64,000 bases of DNA from NCBI RefSeq assembly GCF_016862175.1, contig NZ_BOML01000006.1, positions 1 through 64,000 of the forward strand. The letters are read 5' to 3'. The notes beneath the pieces were generated by a model. That model was not told where the DNA came from and made no database searches. It saw nothing but the letters and a program-made list of their open reading frames with translations. How positions within the stretch are numbered: position 1 is the stretch's first letter; each line of letters opens with the position of its first letter. The position numbers and the translations under genes are program-made. This DNA comes from Paractinoplanes durhamensis. GTDB taxonomy: Bacteria > Actinomycetota > Actinomycetes > Mycobacteriales > Micromonosporaceae. Below are positions 61,081 through 64,000 of the stretch, in pieces.

Positions 61081-61114
61081 CGGGGTGTCTTGACGGTCCC
61101 GGCACACTGGGCCG

Positions 61115-61594
61115 GTGAACCGCGCGCAACGACAGCAGCTCATCGAGATCGACGAACGGCTCTCCGAAGAGGATCTCGCGGATCGGGCCCTGGTCCACGC
61201 CATGGTGCAGGCCGAGTGGTACCGGGCGCAGATGCGGCGTACACACCAACGCTATGTCGCCTCGGAGGCCGGCGCGCTGTTCCTGGCCGGCGCCGCCACC
61301 GTGCTCGCGGCTCTGAGCGCACCCCCCTGGATCACCGCGACCGTCGCCGGGCTGGCGACGTTCCTCGCCGGCCTGCGCCGGATCGTCTCCTGGCACGACG
61401 ACTGGCTGGCCGCCTCGGAGGCCCGGGCGAAGGCGGTCGCCGAGATCGCGCAGTACCGTCTGCGGCCGCCGGCCGAGCGCACCCCGCAACGGCAGCAGGA
61501 ACTGGTCGCCGTGATCGACGGCCTGGTGCTGACCGAGACGCGCAGCTGGGGCCGGCGGCGGCGGGAGAAGGCGCAGAGCGAGGCCACCGCCTGA
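61115..61594 (+). CDS. DUF4231/SLATT-like two-helix membrane protein
   Basis: The 159-aa protein has a helical N-terminus with a Trp-Tyr pair (QAEWYRAQMRRTHQRYV), two close membrane helices (about residues 50-67 and 72-90) and a helical C-terminus with basic patches. This architecture resembles DUF4231 and SLATT-type proteins, some of which are effectors in nucleotide-signalling defence systems. No signalling or SMODS gene is adjacent. It starts at GTG 61115. Confidence 0.65.
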   Translation: MNRAQRQQLIEIDERLSEEDLADRALVHAMVQAEWYRAQMRRTHQRYVASEAGALFLAGAATVLAALSAPPWITATVAGLATFLAGLRRIVSWHDDWLAASEARAKAVAEIAQYRLRPPAERTPQRQQELVAVIDGLVLTETRSWGRRRREKAQSEATA

Positions 61595-61621
61595 ACGAGC
61601 CGGCGGAGAGCCGCTTCTGGT

Positions 61622-64000
61622 TCACCCTTCCCACGCCTCGAGGGTCAGCGTGAACACCGAGCCGCCGTCCGGGCCGGGCTCGTACCCGACGTCGCCGTGG
61701 TTGGCCCGGGCGAGCCCGCGCACGATGTAGAGGCCGAGGCCGGTGCCGCCGACGGTGCCGGCGTCCCGCGCGGCCCGGCTGAGGCGTTCGAAAAGACGAT
61801 TCTTGAATTCCTCGGGTACGCCGGGCCCATTATCGGCAACGTGCACCCGGACCCGCCGATCGCCGGTGGTGGCGACCCGCACGGCGGTGACTCCCCCGCC
61901 GTACTTTCCGGCGTTGGAGAACAGGTTGGTCAGGATCTGTTGCAGGTGGCCGCGGCTGGCCAGCACCGTGGCGTCGGGGCCGTCGATGGTCAGGTGCTCG
62001 TTGCCGGTGGCGGCGAGCGCCGGCCGGAGCTCGTCGTGGACGGACAGGGGATGCCGGTCGGCGGTGAGCACGCCCGCGTCGATGGTGACCATCGCGAGGA
62101 TGTCCCGGACGATCTCGTCGAGCCGGGACGCCTGCCGGGCGATCGCCCCGATCGAGCGGGACCGGCGCGCTTCGTCGATGGTGTCCCAGTCGTCGACGAG
62201 GACCTCGGCGTAGCCGCGGATCGAGGACAGCGGGTTGCCGATCTCGTGGCCGAGCATCCCGACGATGTCGAACTTGAGCCGGTTGGCCGCCTCGAGCTCG
62301 TCGTTGCGGACGGCCAACTCCTCGGCGGCGAGGTCGCGGGCGCGTTCGGCGGTGCGCCGGTCGGTGACGTCGACGATGGCGGCCAGGATGTATTTCGGCC
62401 GGCCGTCGGGTTCGCGGACCAGCGACACGGTGGCCTCGACGTCGACCCAGCGGCCGCTGAGGTGCAGAAGCCGGCCCTCCACGGTGTAGAAGTCCTGGTG
62501 CCCGGACATCAGGGCGCCGAGGCGTTCTTCCCGCCCGGCGGCGTCGTCCGGATGGACCATCCCGCGGTCGGTGCGCCCGATCAGGTCGGCGGCCGGGTGA
62601 CCGACCAGCCGGCTGTAGGCCGGGTTGACCGCGAGCAGCGTGCCGTCGAGCTCGCAGATGATCTGCCCGACCGCCGAGTTGGTGAACTGGGCGCGGAGTC
62701 GCTGCTCGCTCTCGGCGTTGCGGGCGGCGTCGTCGGCGTGCCGGAGGGCGGCGCTGAGGCTGTCGGCGAGCAGCGCCAGGTGCTGCTCGTCGGTGTCGTC
62801 GAAGGCGTGTGCCCGGCCGGCCGTGACGGTGAGCGAGCCGATCACCTCGCTGCCGGCGTGCAGGGCCGCGGTGATCGCCGAGTGCACCCCGAGCCGGGCA
62901 CAGGCCTCGCCGTCGACCCGGTCGTCGGTGCTGGTGTCCGGGCAGGCCGCGGAACCGCCGGTGGCCAGCGCGAGCGCGGTGAACGTGCCGGTCGCCGGGA
63001 TCACCGCGCCGGCCGCGCCGGCCAGGTTCCCGGACGCGGCGAGGCAGCGCAGCTGCGAGCCCTCGACGAGGACCACCCCGGCGGCGTCGGCGCCGGCGAA
63101 CACGTCGATCGCCCGGTCGGCCACCACCCGCAGGGTGGCATCCCGGTCGGCCGCCGCCGCGGTGACGTCGCGCTGCAGGTCCAGCGTGATCCGCAGCCGT
63201 TCCACCTGCCGCTGGATGGCGTCGGCCGCGGCCCGCTCGGCGGTGACGTCGAGGAACTGGATGACCGCCACCTGCGGGCCGGCGTCGTCCTCGATCACCG
63301 AGGTGTGGGCGGACACCGTGACCAGCCGGCCGTCGGCCCGCCGCAGCTGCACCTCCCGCGCGCCGCCGTGGTCCTCGCCGTTCGCGAGGGCGGCCAGGGC
63401 CTGGGCGAGCGAGCCGTCCCGCCCGTCGATGACCAGATCGGCCATGTGCAGGCCACCGACCTTGCTCGTGGGGTGGCCGAAGATGGCGTGGAACGCGGGG
63501 TTGGTGTGGATGATCCGGCCCAGGTCGCCGGCCCGCAGGCCGACCACGATCTTCGCGATCGGGCCGTGCTCGAACACCGACGCGAACCGCTGCTCGCTGC
63601 GCACCAGTTGTTCGACCGCGGCCAGGGTGGCCTGCTGCTCCTTGGCGAGGGCACGCACCGCGGCACGGCTGCGCTCCAGCAGCGTGGCGTTCTCGGCGGC
63701 GGTGGTGCGCAGCCGTTCGGTCTCGCGCAGCGTCCCGGCCGGCGCGTCCCGGTTCTCGACGATCTCGGCGACCGCGTACGCCGTACCTGAAGCATCCCGC
63801 ACGGCGACGACGCCGCCGGACACCCGCACCGCCGTCCCGTCCGGGCGTTGCAGGGTGTGCGCGATCGTGGCCGGGGCGGCGTCCGGCCGGCCCATCGAGT
63901 CGAGCAGTGCGGCGACCGCGGGCCGGTCCGCCTCGGCGCACATCGCCGGCCAGAAGCCACCGACCACCTGGTTCGGGTCCCGCCCGACCAGGCGGTGGAA
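61622..64000 (-). CDS. Multi-PAS/GAF sensor histidine kinase, N-terminus cut by the window edge
   Basis: The frame is open to 64000, so the N-terminus is missing; 792 codons are visible. Order: partial PAS, coiled coil, PAS (FASVFEHGPIAKIVVGLRAG), GAF (about 240 residues on), PAS (RLVGHPAADLIGRTDRG), then HisKA with the His in MLGHEIGNPLSSIRGYAEVL and HATPase (NAGKYGGGVTAVRV, NGPGVPEE, GTGLGLYIVRGLA). No membrane segment is visible in this part. No partner response regulator is in the window. Confidence 0.93.
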   Translation of the reverse strand, partial: FHRLVGRDPNQVVGGFWPAMCAEADRPAVAALLDSMGRPDAAPATIAHTLQRPDGTAVRVSGGVVAVRDASGTAYAVAEIVENRDAPAGTLRETERLRTTAAENATLLERSRAAVRALAKEQQATLAAVEQLVRSEQRFASVFEHGPIAKIVVGLRAGDLGRIIHTNPAFHAIFGHPTSKVGGLHMADLVIDGRDGSLAQALAALANGEDHGGAREVQLRRADGRLVTVSAHTSVIEDDAGPQVAVIQFLDVTAERAAADAIQRQVERLRITLDLQRDVTAAAADRDATLRVVADRAIDVFAGADAAGVVLVEGSQLRCLAASGNLAGAAGAVIPATGTFTALALATGGSAACPDTSTDDRVDGEACARLGVHSAITAALHAGSEVIGSLTVTAGRAHAFDDTDEQHLALLADSLSAALRHADDAARNAESEQRLRAQFTNSAVGQIICELDGTLLAVNPAYSRLVGHPAADLIGRTDRGMVHPDDAAGREERLGALMSGHQDFYTVEGRLLHLSGRWVDVEATVSLVREPDGRPKYILAAIVDVTDRRTAERARDLAAEELAVRNDELEAANRLKFDIVGMLGHEIGNPLSSIRGYAEVLVDDWDTIDEARRSRSIGAIARQASRLDEIVRDILAMVTIDAGVLTADRHPLSVHDELRPALAATGNEHLTIDGPDATVLASRGHLQQILTNLFSNAGKYGGGVTAVRVATTGDRRVRVHVADNGPGVPEEFKNRLFERLSRAARDAGTVGGTGLGLYIVRGLARANHGDVGYEPGPDGGSVFTLTLEAWEG

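Noticed and set aside
1-64000. tRNA, rRNA, CRISPR arrays, insertion sequences and prophage genes
   Set aside because: I saw no tRNA T-loop/acceptor arrangement outside coding sequence, no transposase or integrase, and no repeat-spacer arrays.

Overview
The window is high-GC actinobacterial chromosome, most likely Micromonosporaceae (Actinoplanes-like). The markers are Wbl proteins (a WhiB1/WblE type and a second WhiB), the mycothiol-era SigR/RsrA pair, a PdtaS kinase, bL37, a nickel SOD with its SodX protease, and many leaderless genes with a TANNNT -10 box 6-8 nt before the start codon. No rRNA, tRNA, CRISPR array, IS element or prophage is visible. The assignment is inference from gene content; no database was searched.

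Layout. 1-13 kb: a coiled-coil gene cut by the window edge, pta-ackA (acetyl-P/acetate metabolism), two paralogous secreted alpha/beta-hydrolase lipoproteins, a quinone-oxidoreductase-like enzyme, malic enzyme, sodX/sodN, a GNAT, an RsbW-like kinase, a GntR regulator, a DagK-like lipid kinase and whiB1 with a long regulatory upstream region. 13-17 kb: a tightly overlapping assimilatory sulfur operon (leader peptide, sulfite reductase, 52-aa zinc ribbon, CysH, CbiX-like chelatase). 17-30 kb: a membrane glycosyltransferase, then a secreted polymorphic-toxin operon (LamG protein, 2205-aa RHS/HINT/deaminase toxin, Imm10-like and SUKH-3 immunity proteins). 30-41 kb: a housekeeping block resembling Mycobacterium tuberculosis Rv3220c-Rv3228: pdtaS, SIS isomerase, TPR protein, TB7.3-like biotinyl protein, bL37, rsrA, sigR, a hydrolase, whiB, YedK/HMCES, aroA, rsgA, hisN. 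41-52 kb: a transporter-like membrane protein, STAS/anti-sigma proteins, a two-component pair, two GH16-type secreted proteins (one apparently catalytically dead), glpK and a discoidin-chitosanase. 52-64 kb: malQ with a coupled antitoxin-like gene, a spermidine-synthase-like protein, TerC, a pentapeptide-repeat protein, a small secreted protein next to an ER/SipW-type signal peptidase fused to a DUF5305-like domain, a DUF4231-like membrane protein, and a multi-PAS/GAF histidine kinase that runs off the right edge.

Start-site evidence matters here. At least ten genes have the leaderless arrangement, and it exposes an anti-sigma gene whose expected start codon is ATC (46039). The rsgA gene appears to start at CTG with a well-spaced AGGAG. 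Other regulatory points are two DnaA boxes nested with a palindrome before pta, a consensus SigR promoter before sigR with an open N-terminal extension, two CRP-like palindromes exactly 60 bp apart before whiB1, an RHVD-type leader peptide before sulfite reductase, and an intergenic repeat present twice (6959 and 42562).
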